Source of the DNA: Terriglobales bacterium
GTDB lineage: Bacteria; Acidobacteriota; Terriglobia; Terriglobales; Acidobacteriaceae
DNA: 64,000 bases
Direction: 5' to 3'
Assembly: GCA_035567895.1 (NCBI GenBank)
Contig: DATMPC010000085.1
Span: forward strand, 62,001 to 126,000
Shown: one piece after another, positions 52,982-64,000 of the stretch
How the letters are laid out: the number at the start of each line of letters is the position of its first letter
How positions within the stretch are numbered: position 1 is the stretch's first letter
Translations under genes and position numbers: made by a program
The notes under the pieces: model-generated
Seen by the model: the letters and a program-made list of their open reading frames with translations, nothing else
What the model was told of the DNA's origin: nothing
Databases searched by the model: none

Positions 52982-54433
52982 TTATCCCGCGGCCATTGCG
53001 GGTTCAGTGGCGTGCTGCTGAATTTCCTGCCATGCACCACGAATGTGCTCTTCTTCAGTGTAGGCCTGGCCAATACACATCCGGATTGCAAACTGTCCTT
53101 TAAGCTTAGTGTGCGACAGAAAGAGCTTGCCTGATGAGTTCAGCTTCTTCATCAGAGCTTCACTGGCTGAATCTGGGCCCTTGAGGCGGAAGCACACCAG
53201 GTTCAAGGAAACAGGAGCCACAATCTCAAAGCGGGAATCCGCCTTGAGCCAGCCAACAAACTTTTCAGTGAGCTCAATATGGCGACGGACCATTGCCTGC
53301 AATCCCTCTACCCCGTAAGAGCGCATGACCAGCCACAATTTCAGAGCGCGAAACCGTCTGCCGAGCGGGATATGCCAGTCACGGAAGTCTACGACGGCAC
53401 CCGTAGCTGAAGCCGCGTTCCGCAAGTACTCAGGAGTGATCGCCAGGGTTTCCGTCAGCTCCTTTCGGTCGCGGACATAAAAGCAAGTGCAATCGAAGTT
53501 GGTGAGCATCCACTTGTGGCAATCGAAGCAGTAGCTGTCCGCCAGCTCAAGCCCGTCGTGAATCGATCGCAGCTCTTGGCAAAGCGCGGCTGTACCCGCC
53601 ATCGCCGCATCAACGTGCAGCCAGATGTTGTGCTCGCGGCAAATAGCGCCAATCTCCGGCAGCGGATCAATCGACATCGTCGATGTCGTGCCGATTGTCG
53701 CACCCACAAAGCAGGGAACGCGACCGGAAGACTTGTCGTCCTGAATCGCTCGCGCCAGCGCAGCGGGCTTCATGCGAAACTGCTCGTCGACCTCGATCAC
53801 GCGCAGATTCTTTCGTCCAATGCCTGCAACTTTTATGGCCTTCTCCATCGAGGAATGCGCCTGCGCCGAGGTGTACGCCGTGAGGCGCTGATCGCACCCA
53901 TCCTCATTCGAGCTGAATTGCGTCGCTCGCTCGCGTCCGGCAAGCACAGCGCAGAGATTTGCACTCGATGCCGAATCCTGGATCACGCCGCCACCTGTGC
54001 TTGTCGACAGAAAATGTTTGGGCAGGTCGAGCATCTCCACCAGCCAGTCGAGCATGCGCATCTCGAGTTCCGTGCATGCTGGACTCGTTAGCCACAACAT
54101 TCCCTGCACACCCAGGCCTGACGACAGCAGATCGCCGACTACGGACGGTGGAGAGCTATTCCCCGGGAAATAAGCGAAAAAGTTTGGCGACTGCCAATGC
54201 GTAATGCCCGGCAGAATCTTGCTGTCAAGATCCTTGAGAATCGTCTCGACCGGTTCGGGAGCCGAAGGCGCGCGGGAGGGAAGTGAGGCGAAAACGTCTC
54301 CTGGTTTCACCTGCGACAGCACGGGAAGCTCCGGAGCGCGCGCCAGGTACTTTGAAATCCATTCGAGCGCAACGCGACCGTCTCGAAGAAGCTGTTCCGA
54401 TGCCACGCGAGATTTGCCGTTGCGATTGCTCAT
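52982..54433 (-). CDS. Group II PLP-dependent amino-acid decarboxylase
   Basis: 483 residues. PLP fold type I of the aromatic-L-amino-acid/tyrosine decarboxylase group: the PLP lysine is Lys307 in FDCHKWMLTNFDC, with GVIQDSASSANL, AHSSMEKAIKVAGIG, VGATIGTTSTMSIDPL and WLHVDAAMAGTAAL marking cofactor and substrate sites. It removes the carboxyl group of an aromatic or related amino acid to give an amine. It is flanked by bshC and glpX on the same strand with 80-100 bp gaps; no functional link is evident. Confidence 0.9.
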   Translation of the reverse strand: MSNRNGKSRVASEQLLRDGRVALEWISKYLARAPELPVLSQVKPGDVFASLPSRAPSAPEPVETILKDLDSKILPGITHWQSPNFFAYFPGNSSPPSVVGDLLSSGLGVQGMLWLTSPACTELEMRMLDWLVEMLDLPKHFLSTSTGGGVIQDSASSANLCAVLAGRERATQFSSNEDGCDQRLTAYTSAQAHSSMEKAIKVAGIGRKNLRVIEVDEQFRMKPAALARAIQDDKSSGRVPCFVGATIGTTSTMSIDPLPEIGAICREHNIWLHVDAAMAGTAALCQELRSIHDGLELADSYCFDCHKWMLTNFDCTCFYVRDRKELTETLAITPEYLRNAASATGAVVDFRDWHIPLGRRFRALKLWLVMRSYGVEGLQAMVRRHIELTEKFVGWLKADSRFEIVAPVSLNLVCFRLKGPDSASEALMKKLNSSGKLFLSHTKLKGQFAIRMCIGQAYTEEEHIRGAWQEIQQHATEPAMAAG

Positions 54434-54531
54434 TTCACTCCGTGCCTTGCAGATGCCTCATGGGACTTGTGGCAAAGTCGCCCTCGGCTGTGTGCGCTGG
54501 CACTCCGACGATGTGTTGGATGTCGCCCGAA

Positions 54532-55566
54532 CTAGAAACGCACCTTGAAATCCGGCTCCTGATGCACGTGGATGCTATCGATGAATCGCACTTTGCCGGT
54601 ACTACGCGTCATGACAAGCGACTGCGTGCGAATCCCATCACCAAAAAAGCGCACTCCTTTGAGCAACGATCCATCCGTCACGCCGGTCGCGGCAAAAACG
54701 ATGTTCTCGCCCGGCGCCAGGTCCTTGGCGAGATAAATCTTCTTCGGGTCCTTGATGCCCATCGTCTTCACACGCTCTTCCAACTCCGGCTTGTCCACTA
54801 CCAGCCGCGCAAAGATCTCGCCGTTCAGGCAGCGCATAGCAGCCGCGGTTATTACGCCCTCAGGAGCTCCACCGATACCCATTACGGCATGAACACCGGT
54901 CCCCATCACTGCCGCCGCAATTCCTGCCGAAAGGTCTCCATCGCCGATTAGTTTTATTCGTGCACCCGTCGCGCGGATCTCAGAGATGAGCTTTTCGTGC
55001 CTGGGACGATCAAGCACGATAATCACCAGGTCCCTCACATCGCGGTCAAGACTCTTGGCAATCATCTTCAAGTTGTACTTCACCGGAGCGTCAAGATCGA
55101 TTCCGTCCTTGCACGGCGGTCCCACAACGAGCTTTTCCATGTAGCAGTCGGGTGCGTGCAGCAGTCCGCCGCGCTCCGAAGCCGCGAGGACGGTGATCGC
55201 GTTGGGAGCTCCCGTAGCGCACAGATTCGTCCCTTCCAGCGGATCAACAGCGATATCCACTTCCGGAAATGCCACGCTGTCGGGATGTTTCGCCCCCACC
55301 TTCTCGCCGATATACAGCATGGGAGCCTGATCCCGTTCACCTTCGCCGATCACTATCGTGCCGCGCATTGGCACGGAATCCATCGCGCGCCGCATCGCCT
55401 CAGTCGCCACCTGATCCGACTTCGGACGATCCCCCATGCCCATCGTCTTCGCCGACTCGATCGCGGCTTCTTCAACAATGCGTGTAAATTCGAGCGCCAG
55501 TTCGAACTCCATCTGCTGGCTTAGGCCATTCGGCGACGGGATGGTTTCAATTTGGGTCTTCGGCAT
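54532..55566 (-). CDS. glpX: Fructose-1,6-bisphosphatase class II
   Basis: 344 residues. GlpX family signatures: [22 protein letters not shown] at the N-terminus, [20 protein letters not shown], the metal-binding [17 protein letters not shown] and [18 protein letters not shown]. It hydrolyses fructose 1,6-bisphosphate to fructose 6-phosphate in gluconeogenesis. Single-gene unit as far as visible; a palindromic repeat occupies most of the 200 bp upstream. Confidence 0.96.
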   Translation of the reverse strand: MPKTQIETIPSPNGLSQQMEFELALEFTRIVEEAAIESAKTMGMGDRPKSDQVATEAMRRAMDSVPMRGTIVIGEGERDQAPMLYIGEKVGAKHPDSVAFPEVDIAVDPLEGTNLCATGAPNAITVLAASERGGLLHAPDCYMEKLVVGPPCKDGIDLDAPVKYNLKMIAKSLDRDVRDLVIIVLDRPRHEKLISEIRATGARIKLIGDGDLSAGIAAAVMGTGVHAVMGIGGAPEGVITAAAMRCLNGEIFARLVVDKPELEERVKTMGIKDPKKIYLAKDLAPGENIVFAATGVTDGSLLKGVRFFGDGIRTQSLVMTRSTGKVRFIDSIHVHQEPDFKVRF

Positions 55567-55658
55567 GGAAAGCCCTCCGAGAATACGATGCTGATACTTC
55601 AGGAAGCGAGCTGCAGGCGGGGGTACCCTGCGGACGAAACTGCCGATTATAACCTTAG

Positions 55659-55767
55659 GACGGAGAGGCGAACACGAAGGTCACAAAGGAAACTTCAAAG
55701 GTCACGAAGATTGAGACTCAGTGACCTTGCTGTTTCCTTCGTGACCTTCGTGTTCGCCTCTCCGGTC
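55659..55767. repeat. Long palindromic element H2
   Basis: Arms of about 35 nt (55659-55693 and 55732-55767) pair almost perfectly, reading GGAGAGGCGAACACGAAG then GTCAC and GGAAAC inwards. It ends exactly where the stop codon of the propeller gene begins, so it could fold at the 3' end of that transcript. Confidence 0.8.
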
Positions 55768-58134
55768 TTACTTGATCACAGTCTTAGCTGCGGACATGTT
55801 GTCAAAACGATCCCATACACGCACCACCACCACGTGCTCTCCCGAACTCACTACTTGCGCAGGTTCCTCGCTGCCACCATCGCGAGTGCGCGAGCGCTTG
55901 CCCGCCTTCTTGCCGTTTTCGGCCGCGGCTTGAACTTCTGTGTTCGGCAGGCCTGCCGAGAAGTCATATTCCTCGGTTGGGGAATCGGAGAGTTTCCCCA
56001 CCGGCTCTACATAATGCCATTCACCCGCGTCAATCGAATACTCGGCACGCTTGATCGGTGAGAAGCTGTCGGCGGCGCGGAAGCTCACGTGCATCGTGTT
56101 TCCTTCCACCTTGGCCTGAAGCGCCTGAACTACCGGAGGCGTACTGTCGACTTCAAAGCGCGAGCTGATCTTCTCGTCCGTCAGCGCCTCATCGGGCGAG
56201 TGCGAGGGAGCGTCCGATGCGACAATCCGAACCTCATATCCTCCGTCAGGCAGCAGACTCGAGTCCCATGAGTAGTACTTGTCCGGGATGTTGTCCTTCA
56301 GCAGCTTCCAGTCGCGTTCGTTATCGCCGCGGTAGTAAATGGAATAGACAAGATCGTCGTCATTATCGTCATGTGCGCCCCAGCGCACCGCGATGTAGTC
56401 ACGATCCTTGACCGCCGACGGAGGAGTATCGAAGCGCACTGGCGCTGCCACCGGCGTGTTTCCCAGCGGGATATTCACGTTCTCAGTAGTCGGTTTTTGC
56501 GCGGGCAGGGAGGTGATGCGTGCGCCGACTTGCACATTGATGTCTTCTATTACCGGAGCAATGTTTTTTGGCAGATAGTTGATCGCCACGCTTTCAATCT
56601 GTGTATTCGCATTTCCGGGATGCAACGAGACCTTCCATTGCACGAAGCGGGCCGCCGGAATCGACAGTCGCTCAGCGGTCTTCAAATCGATCTTCGTCCA
56701 TGGACTCCAGTTGCGATCCGGATTATCGACGTTCCCACTTCGGGCAAAGAAATCGAACTCGCCGGTTCCGCGCACTTGCGGACGCCCCCACTGCGAGAAG
56801 CTCTTAGCGTCGAAGACGTCACTCTCATACGTTCCTGCCTGCTCGCGCCCCGGGCCAAGGACAAATAACTTGCCCAGGTTGGCGGTGACGGCATAGACGG
56901 CCCCATTGCTGGCCCGCGCCATTGACGTAATCTGATTCGCGCTGAGCTTCACCAGATCGCGGTAGATTCCCGTTTTAGAATTGGGCGCAACAGCATAGAT
57001 GTGACCACGGTTACCGGTGCCGGCGAGCAACTGTCCGTCCGGAGCGAAGGTAAGCGCGTAAACCAGATCGTCTCTGGAACTCCAGATGCGGCTTGGGGAT
57101 CCATCCGTAGAGATCGTGTAGATCTCTGAGCCACCGCTTATCTGGCCGGGCAGAGAAGGTGGTGCTGCTGTGACAACGGCAGGCGTGCTGGCCGGAGCCG
57201 GAGGCGGAGGCTGTGGAGATGGGGTTACAGCTCCACGCTTCTCTCCCACGCCCGCGGCGAAGATGTTGCCGGCTGCGTCGGTGGCGAGCGCGGTGATCTC
57301 CTTTTTGGGCGCGCTGTACAGCACGAACGCCTCCCCGGCTGGGGAAATGCGGTATACCAACCCGCTGCCGTCCGATCCGGCAATTACCGTGCTCAATCCC
57401 GGCGTACCTTTCTTACTGCGCTTGCCATCTTCCGGCTCGGCGGTTGGCTTCACCAGGGCCAGGCAGCGAATGTGGGCTTCGTCGCTCTTGAAGAAAACCG
57501 ACCCCTCTCCCGTCTTCTCGACCTTGAAAATCTGACCGTTGTCGCCGGTCGCGACATACATCCGTCCAGCCGGATCAAGTTCGATGTCCCAAATGTATTT
57601 CGTTTTGGGATCGAAGAAGACCGAAGAGTTGTACATGTTTTCGGCTTCGGTCGTCTTTGTGACGGCCGAATCGTTCTGCGCAGGCTGCGGTTCTTCCTTC
57701 TTTGCTTTTTTCTTCTCGGGGGCGGGCGCGTTCGGCTGCAATTTGTACACCCGCCCATCCGGGGATGTGGCTGCGTAGATAGTGCCATCGGTATCGATGG
57801 CCAGCGCCTGTACCTGAAGTTCTTTGGCTTCGAAAATGACGTTTGCTTTGCCGTCTGGAGTCACGCGATAGACGCGCGCCGGCGATCCAGCGCCCAAATA
57901 GGCATTGCCCTGAGCGTCACTCACTACCTGCCAGATGTAAGTTGAAGGCGAGGTGTAGATCGATCTCAGCGATGGCGCGAGCTGCAAGTTCCCATCGCTA
58001 GAGATGGCGACGCCATTACTCGTCCCTTTTTCAAACTCTTCAAACTTGGATTGCTGCCAGAGCTGAGTACCCTCAGCCCAAACGGCCGAGGAGAGTAGAA
58101 GAAGGCAGAACGCCTTCAGAAAGCCTTGAACCAT
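55768..58134 (-). CDS. Secreted beta-propeller protein with C-terminal Ig-like region
   Basis: 788 residues from MVQGFLKAFCLLLLSSAVWAEG, a clear signal peptide; the open frame continues upstream through a palindromic repeat and is not coding there. From about residue 60 to 440 repeated blades of the type GNAYLGAGSPARVYRVTPDG, GTIYAATSPDGRVYKL and GNIFAAGVGEK mark a PQQ/NHL/SMP-30-like propeller, with proline-rich insertions (PQPPPPAPASTPA). The last 350 residues contain fibronectin/Ig-like strands (PVVQALQAKVEGNTMHVSFRAAD). Probably extracytoplasmic binding or sensing; no catalytic residues identified. Flanked on both sides by palindromes H2 and H3. Confidence 0.8.
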   Translation of the reverse strand: MVQGFLKAFCLLLLSSAVWAEGTQLWQQSKFEEFEKGTSNGVAISSDGNLQLAPSLRSIYTSPSTYIWQVVSDAQGNAYLGAGSPARVYRVTPDGKANVIFEAKELQVQALAIDTDGTIYAATSPDGRVYKLQPNAPAPEKKKAKKEEPQPAQNDSAVTKTTEAENMYNSSVFFDPKTKYIWDIELDPAGRMYVATGDNGQIFKVEKTGEGSVFFKSDEAHIRCLALVKPTAEPEDGKRSKKGTPGLSTVIAGSDGSGLVYRISPAGEAFVLYSAPKKEITALATDAAGNIFAAGVGEKRGAVTPSPQPPPPAPASTPAVVTAAPPSLPGQISGGSEIYTISTDGSPSRIWSSRDDLVYALTFAPDGQLLAGTGNRGHIYAVAPNSKTGIYRDLVKLSANQITSMARASNGAVYAVTANLGKLFVLGPGREQAGTYESDVFDAKSFSQWGRPQVRGTGEFDFFARSGNVDNPDRNWSPWTKIDLKTAERLSIPAARFVQWKVSLHPGNANTQIESVAINYLPKNIAPVIEDINVQVGARITSLPAQKPTTENVNIPLGNTPVAAPVRFDTPPSAVKDRDYIAVRWGAHDDNDDDLVYSIYYRGDNERDWKLLKDNIPDKYYSWDSSLLPDGGYEVRIVASDAPSHSPDEALTDEKISSRFEVDSTPPVVQALQAKVEGNTMHVSFRAADSFSPIKRAEYSIDAGEWHYVEPVGKLSDSPTEEYDFSAGLPNTEVQAAAENGKKAGKRSRTRDGGSEEPAQVVSSGEHVVVVRVWDRFDNMSAAKTVIK

Positions 58135-58168
58135 ATTCCAAAGTGTATGCGAAAACCCGAATTGAAGA

Positions 58169-58286
58169 GCGAACACGAAGGTCACGAAAGACGACACAGA
58201 AGGCCACGAAGTTGACGATGGAAGGTGGTTTCGGGAGGTCCTACTCCGTGACCTCTTTTGTCGTCCTTCGTGACCTTCGTGTTCGC
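58169..58286. repeat. Long palindromic element H3
   Basis: Arms 58169-58195 and 58260-58286 match over 26 of 27 positions as inverted copies (GCGAACACGAAGGTCACGAA inward). Same core as H1 and H2. It lies 35 bp upstream of the propeller gene start. Confidence 0.8.
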
Positions 58287-58559
58287 TGTGTCGGGGTTTT
58301 CCGAAGAACCCACAAGACTCCACAGCTTTGCCCCGATAACCGTCATTGATTCCTGCTCTCGAGGCTCCTACAGTCAAATGCCTCCGCGGCGTCAAAACGG
58401 GCGACGCTGGAGTGGTAACTGCGAGGACAGGTGCTGCTCGGGGCCGCACCTGTTATCCACAAATTATTAACAATCCGAATTCCGCCAAAAACCACAGTCC
58501 AGGCTGGCGATGATTGAAAGGCAAGGGGTTAACCAGCCAGCAGCTAGTCTGCATTTCAG

Positions 58560-58606
58560 CTACAATATATGGGGTTAGCCTATTGACAGGCCCCATATGC
58601 AGGTGT
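58560..58606 (+). promoter_or_regulatory. Candidate tandem NrdR boxes upstream of nrdJ
   Basis: Box 1 (58560-58575, CTACAATATATGGGGT) matches 12 of 16 positions of the NrdR consensus ACACAATATATTGTGT. Box 2 (58591-58606) is weaker (about 7 of 16, keeping the C4 and the GTGT end). The 31-bp spacing is the usual one for NrdR pairs, and both overlap the promoter at 58583-58611. Confidence 0.6.
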
Positions 58607-58611
58607 AACTT
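58583..58611 (+). promoter_or_regulatory. Probable sigma-70 promoter of nrdJ
   Basis: TTGACA (58583-58588), 17 bp, then TAACTT (58606-58611). The position between the two candidate NrdR boxes fits repression by NrdR. Transcription would give a 5' leader of about 350 nt. Confidence 0.6.
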
Positions 58612-58618
58612 ACGTTTC

Positions 58619-58648
58619 CACCTGCTCCTGAAAGTCACGGAGCGGGTG
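58619..58648 (+). other. Stem-loop at the start of the nrdJ leader
   Basis: CACCTGCTCC (58619-58628) pairs with GGAGCGGGTG (58639-58648) over 10 positions with one G-T pair and a 10-base loop, just after the predicted transcription start. No T-run follows, so it is not an obvious terminator. Confidence 0.5.
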
Positions 58649-58663
58649 ACAGTGGCCCTCCCC

Positions 58664-58755
58664 CAATCGGATGGTTTTGTGATCGGGTGAGTTTCCAGCG
58701 ATGGCTCCCAGGACAGCAAATCTCGGATTCATCAAATCGCAAAATCATCCAATTT
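58664..58755. repeat. Octamer-periodic hairpin element B
   Basis: Left arm units GATGGTTT, TGTGATCG, GGTGAGTT face a right arm ATTCATCA, AATCGCAA, AATCATCC, an imperfect inverted repeat with an 8-bp internal period. Confidence 0.65.
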
Positions 58756-58833
58756 GCGTCAGCCCCCTTGGACGTTCAGAGGTGAGCGTCCGCATAACAA
58801 CAATTAACCGGTGCAGCGGTGACACCAATGGGA

Positions 58834-58936
58834 ATCGGGTGATTGCGTGATCGGGTGAAGTAAGACTGGTTTGGCTGCTGGTTTTACTTCACCCGATCAC
58901 CCGATGACCCGATCACCCGATCCGAAGTGACCCGAT
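58834..58936. repeat. Octamer-periodic hairpin element C
   Basis: Left arm 58834-58863 (units TGATTGCG, TGATCGGG, TGAAGTAA) pairs with 58884-58913. The right side contains four tandem octamers CACCCGAT, CACCCGAT, GACCCGAT, CACCCGAT (58890-58921) and a further degenerate copy. It ends about 35 bp before the nrdJ start, so it lies within the leader. Confidence 0.75.
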
Positions 58937-58970
58937 AAGAGAAGCGGTCGATATCCCTCAGGAGCCTCCC

Positions 58971-62021
<3,051 letters not shown>

Positions 62022-62040
62022 GAAGATTTGAAGTTGTGGC

Positions 62041-62060
62041 ACAGCCGCCCTCGGCTGTGT
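62041..62060. repeat. Short hairpin CACAGCCG-CCCT-CGGCTGTG
   Basis: Perfect 8-bp stem with a four-base loop, 19 bp after the nrdJ stop. A degenerate half copy (CGCCCTCGGCTGTG) lies at about 54479-54492 near the decarboxylase start. It lacks a T-run, so it is more likely a REP-like element than a terminator. Confidence 0.6.
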
Positions 62061-62091
62061 TCCAGCCCCGGAGGTAATCAAAAGCAGAACA

Positions 62092-62127
62092 CGGATTAGA
62101 CGGATGTAACGGATCGGACGGATGAAC
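62092..62127 (+). repeat. Four tandem 9-mers ACGGATNNN
   Basis: ACGGATTAG, ACGGATGTA, ACGGATCGG and ACGGATGAA follow directly. The first six bases are constant and the last three vary, as in the other periodic arrays of this window. Confidence 0.7.
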
Positions 62128-62196
62128 CGAAACATGGGTTCACTTCACCCGATCACCCCATTCAGTTTGCCTCTGGCCGAGGAGAAACTCCCCGAG

Positions 62197-62346
62197 ATGC
62201 GCGAGACGAGAGATATGTTCCAAATGCCGAATGAGAAAGTCGAATATCAACCCGAGCCGGAGAGTCTGGCAGGTTTTCTCGCGAGCTTGACCGAAAAAGT
62301 AGACGAGCTTCTATTGGCCGCGAACTTGCGTCCCAATTTGGAATAG
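62197..62346 (+). CDS. Doubtful small protein
   Basis: 49 residues from ATG 62197 (MRETRDMFQMPNEKVEYQPE...), with a helical end (LAGFLASLTEKVDELLLAANLRPNLE). The frame is open up to 62122, but that upstream part is made of repeat sequence and is unlikely to be coding. A purine-rich GAGGAG lies about 13 bp before the start, further than ideal. No family recognised. Confidence 0.3.
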   Translation: MRETRDMFQMPNEKVEYQPEPESLAGFLASLTEKVDELLLAANLRPNLE

Positions 62347-62855
62347 ATCGTTCGCGCAGAGTGAGAACTAGTGCCGCGCCTTTGGCGGCACTTATCTAAG
62401 GGCTCATTACGTGTTTTCGTACCTGAATTAGCAGCTACGAACGCACCTGCGGCCAGGCGCTCGAAAAGCTGGCTTGCGCGCCTCAAAAGTACCTTAAAAC
62501 TGCCTCAAAAGTGCGCTCGAAGTGCCCCGAAAAAACGCTTCCAGAGCCCCAAAATGCACTTCGGATGCGTTTTAGAGACGTCTCCGATCCAAGGCCTGAC
62601 GATCTCCTGCATCCTTTAGTTATGGGGCAGCCTCGTTTGGTCAAAATGGGAAATCTGCATTGCGGGCGTTTTGGGGCGTTCGCCAGAGCCAGCCAGTGGG
62701 GGAGTGGCACGCCGCGCTTACCGGCGCGTCTGCGGGCAGGCTAAATCGATTTATCTTCGTCTATATGTTTTGTTCGCCTATGGCTCCAAGGGCAAGATTC
62801 GGGTTTTCTTCTGCCGAAAGTCCGCCGGCAGCTTTTTTGATGAAAAATCGTTCTG

Positions 62856-64000
62856 CTATTTTCCTACTGCCTGCACGAGTTTCTGTATCGGTGCAACAAC
62901 CATCAGCAGCAGTTCGGCCTGTCCCTTCTTCATCGGTTCGAGCTGTGCCATCTGCTGATCTGTCCATCCAGTTGGAACTGATGAGGGAGAGCCGAGCATA
63001 TCCAAGGCTTGGAGTCCAATAATGGCCGCTGAGGAGAGGTTCTGGGAGATCACGGTATCTTCCGTCAGGAGTGAATTCTGAAGCGCCGGTGAGAGCCGAT
63101 CGTGATTCAGCTTCCAGTCGATCATTGTGTCGCGAGCCAGGGCAATGTCCGCCTCTGAAGCGGTTCGTGCGAGGATTCGATCCACCAACCGCGCAAACTT
63201 TCTCACCTCAATGCTCTCGGGCGGCACGGCGTCGGGCAGCCGGTTCAGCGGAGCGTCCGTGCTGTACTTGTGCGTTCCTGAGCGGGAATATTTTTTAACG
63301 GGTTCCACGGTATTTGCCAAAGTCCGTAGCGGCTCCAGATGTTGGGGAGCGAGGCGTTCTTTCATCGTGTGCAAAGCCGAGTGATGAGTGAGTCCAAGCG
63401 TCTCCAGGCGTTCGCTCACGACCTCCATGCGGCTGTACATCGAGTCCACATCGCGAACTTCGGCTGGCGACCACAGCCGCTCAGCAATCGCTGCAGCGCG
63501 CGGCCAGATTCGGGAATCGACATTCTCAGCGCTTACCATCTCCGACCACATACACGCCTCGCCGCCGAGGATCATCTTCTGCTGCTCGGGAGTGAGCGCG
63601 GCCGCGTCGCCACTAAGGGGATCGTTCAGGTAATGCTTCTCGGCGGACTCAGCCAGGTCGAGGTAGTAGCCATTGGAAAGCAGAGCACGGTGACCCTGCT
63701 GAACAGCCTTCGCCTCCGATTCTGGTCCCCGCCACGAGTGGACAACTACTTCTTTCGGAAGATCGGGAGTGAGAACTTCGTCCCATCCGACAGGAGTTTT
63801 CTTGTACTTCTGAATAGTCTTCACGACACGCTGGGTGAAGTAAGTCTGAAGATCCTCGTTGGTCTTAAGGTTGTGTGACTTCATGAAGCTCTGTATCTCG
63901 GCATTCGCGTTCCACTCTTTGCCGTTGACTTCGTCTCCGCCCAAATGGAAGAACTCGTCGGGGAATAACTCGGCCATCTCGCCGATGAATTTGTCGAGGA
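62856..64000 (-). CDS. Glycoside hydrolase family 20 beta-N-acetylhexosaminidase, 5' part outside window
   Basis: The frame runs off the right edge, so only the C-terminal about 380 residues are visible; GH20 enzymes are usually 600-800 long. The catalytic Asp-Glu pair is present in FFHLGGDEVNGKEW, followed by the barrel segments TPVGWDEVLTPDLP, VVVHSWRGPESEA and GGEACMWSEMVSAENVDSRIWPRAAAIAERLW. It removes terminal N-acetylglucosamine or galactosamine from chitin-like or glycan chains by substrate-assisted catalysis. After the barrel, about 150 residues of helical C-terminal domain remain. Confidence 0.92.
   Translation of the reverse strand, partial: LDKFIGEMAELFPDEFFHLGGDEVNGKEWNANAEIQSFMKSHNLKTNEDLQTYFTQRVVKTIQKYKKTPVGWDEVLTPDLPKEVVVHSWRGPESEAKAVQQGHRALLSNGYYLDLAESAEKHYLNDPLSGDAAALTPEQQKMILGGEACMWSEMVSAENVDSRIWPRAAAIAERLWSPAEVRDVDSMYSRMEVVSERLETLGLTHHSALHTMKERLAPQHLEPLRTLANTVEPVKKYSRSGTHKYSTDAPLNRLPDAVPPESIEVRKFARLVDRILARTASEADIALARDTMIDWKLNHDRLSPALQNSLLTEDTVISQNLSSAAIIGLQALDMLGSPSSVPTGWTDQQMAQLEPMKKGQAELLLMVVAPIQKLVQAVGK

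Larger units (their letters stand above)
58135..58970. other. Long regulatory and repeat-rich intergenic region
   Basis: About 840 bp between the divergent propeller and nrdJ genes. It contains palindrome H3, candidate NrdR boxes with a promoter, a leader hairpin and two octamer-periodic hairpins, each listed separately. No supported gene. Confidence 0.7.
62022..62855. other. Repeat-rich intergenic region, at most one small gene
   Basis: Between nrdJ and the convergent hexosaminidase gene. It holds a short hairpin, a 9-bp tandem repeat and one doubtful small reading frame (62197-62346). From 62350 to 62855 I see no credible gene. Confidence 0.5.

Noticed and set aside
58135-58449. N-terminal extension of the propeller protein
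   Set aside because: This part of the open frame translates palindrome H3 and lies before a perfect signal peptide at 58134, so it is not coding.
58834-58936. CRISPR-like array
   Set aside because: Units are only 8 bp without spacers, and the whole folds as a palindrome; no cas genes occur in the window.
58801-58970. Cobalamin riboswitch before the B12-dependent reductase
   Set aside because: A short stretch (GGTG...GGGAATCGGGTG) recalls the 5' part of the B12 element, but the conserved GCCACTG-type core is absent and the stretch belongs to the octamer repeat. The only GCCACTG nearby is on the opposite strand.
62371-62744. Small overlapping frames after nrdJ
   Set aside because: They are lysine/arginine/proline-rich, overlap one another in several frames and lack any start signal or family feature.

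Overview
The window looks like chromosomal DNA of a soil-type Acidobacteriota bacterium (Terriglobia / Koribacter-like). This is inference from gene content: an ADOP-type duplicated-core permease, an Oar-like TonB-dependent receptor with a carboxypeptidase-regulatory N-terminus, a split glycine decarboxylase (gcvPA/gcvPB), the bacillithiol gene bshC, a class II (B12) ribonucleotide reductase, many secreted TPR proteins and abundant short palindromic intergenic repeats. Base composition is moderately GC-rich. No marker gene was available to place it more finely.

Layout. 1-3.9 kb: end of an ADOP permease, a secreted TPR protein and a small outer-membrane barrel. 3.9-6.8 kb: nine very small genes (zinc-ribbon, coiled-coil and one-helix membrane proteins), an accessory-looking stretch. 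7.2-10.7 kb: a response regulator with a MEDS domain, convergent with a MASE1-PAS-PAS histidine kinase. 11-15.5 kb: secreted M1 aminopeptidase, UBP-type zinc-finger protein, glutaryl-CoA dehydrogenase-like enzyme. 15.8-20.2 kb: complete gcvT-gcvH-gcvPA-gcvPB operon closed by a terminator. 20.2-21.1 kb: two small proteins and a tRNA-Arg(CCG).

21.1-39.15 kb is the most interesting part. A 42-bp exact copy of the 3' half of the tRNA-Arg (anticodon loop to acceptor stem) sits at 39113-39154, so the 18 kb between looks like a genomic island inserted at the tRNA. Its cargo is a single divergent catabolic regulon. Leftward run kinase-like APH, histidine phosphatase, acyl-CoA dehydrogenase (ACAD10/11-like) and MaoC hydratase. 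Rightward run alcohol dehydrogenase, TetR regulator, TonB receptor, secreted hydrolase, acyl-CoA ligase, fused enoyl-CoA hydratase/3-hydroxyacyl-CoA dehydrogenase, long acyl-CoA dehydrogenase and a CurA-like enoyl reductase. Two tandem 14-bp palindromes in the divergent promoter are the obvious TetR operator. The APH + ACAD pairing recalls 4-hydroxyacyl-CoA catabolism (levulinate and ACAD10/11 pathways), so the island may let the host take up and degrade a lactone, ester or hydroxy-fatty-acid type substrate. The substrate is not readable from sequence.

39-47 kb: secreted proteins, a HlyD/RND-type adaptor, a C-terminally truncated YihY gene, queF, an MFS transporter, a glycosyltransferase and a TPR protein. 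47-51 kb: heme cluster hemX/ccsA-like, hemA, hemC, hemD. 51-58 kb: bshC, a group II PLP decarboxylase, glpX and a secreted beta-propeller protein flanked by two copies of one palindromic repeat. 59-62 kb: nrdJ, with a promoter overlapped by candidate NrdR boxes. The window ends inside a GH20 hexosaminidase. Intergenic DNA is rich in 8- and 9-bp periodic repeats that fold into hairpins, and one such unit appears inside the nrdJ reading frame.
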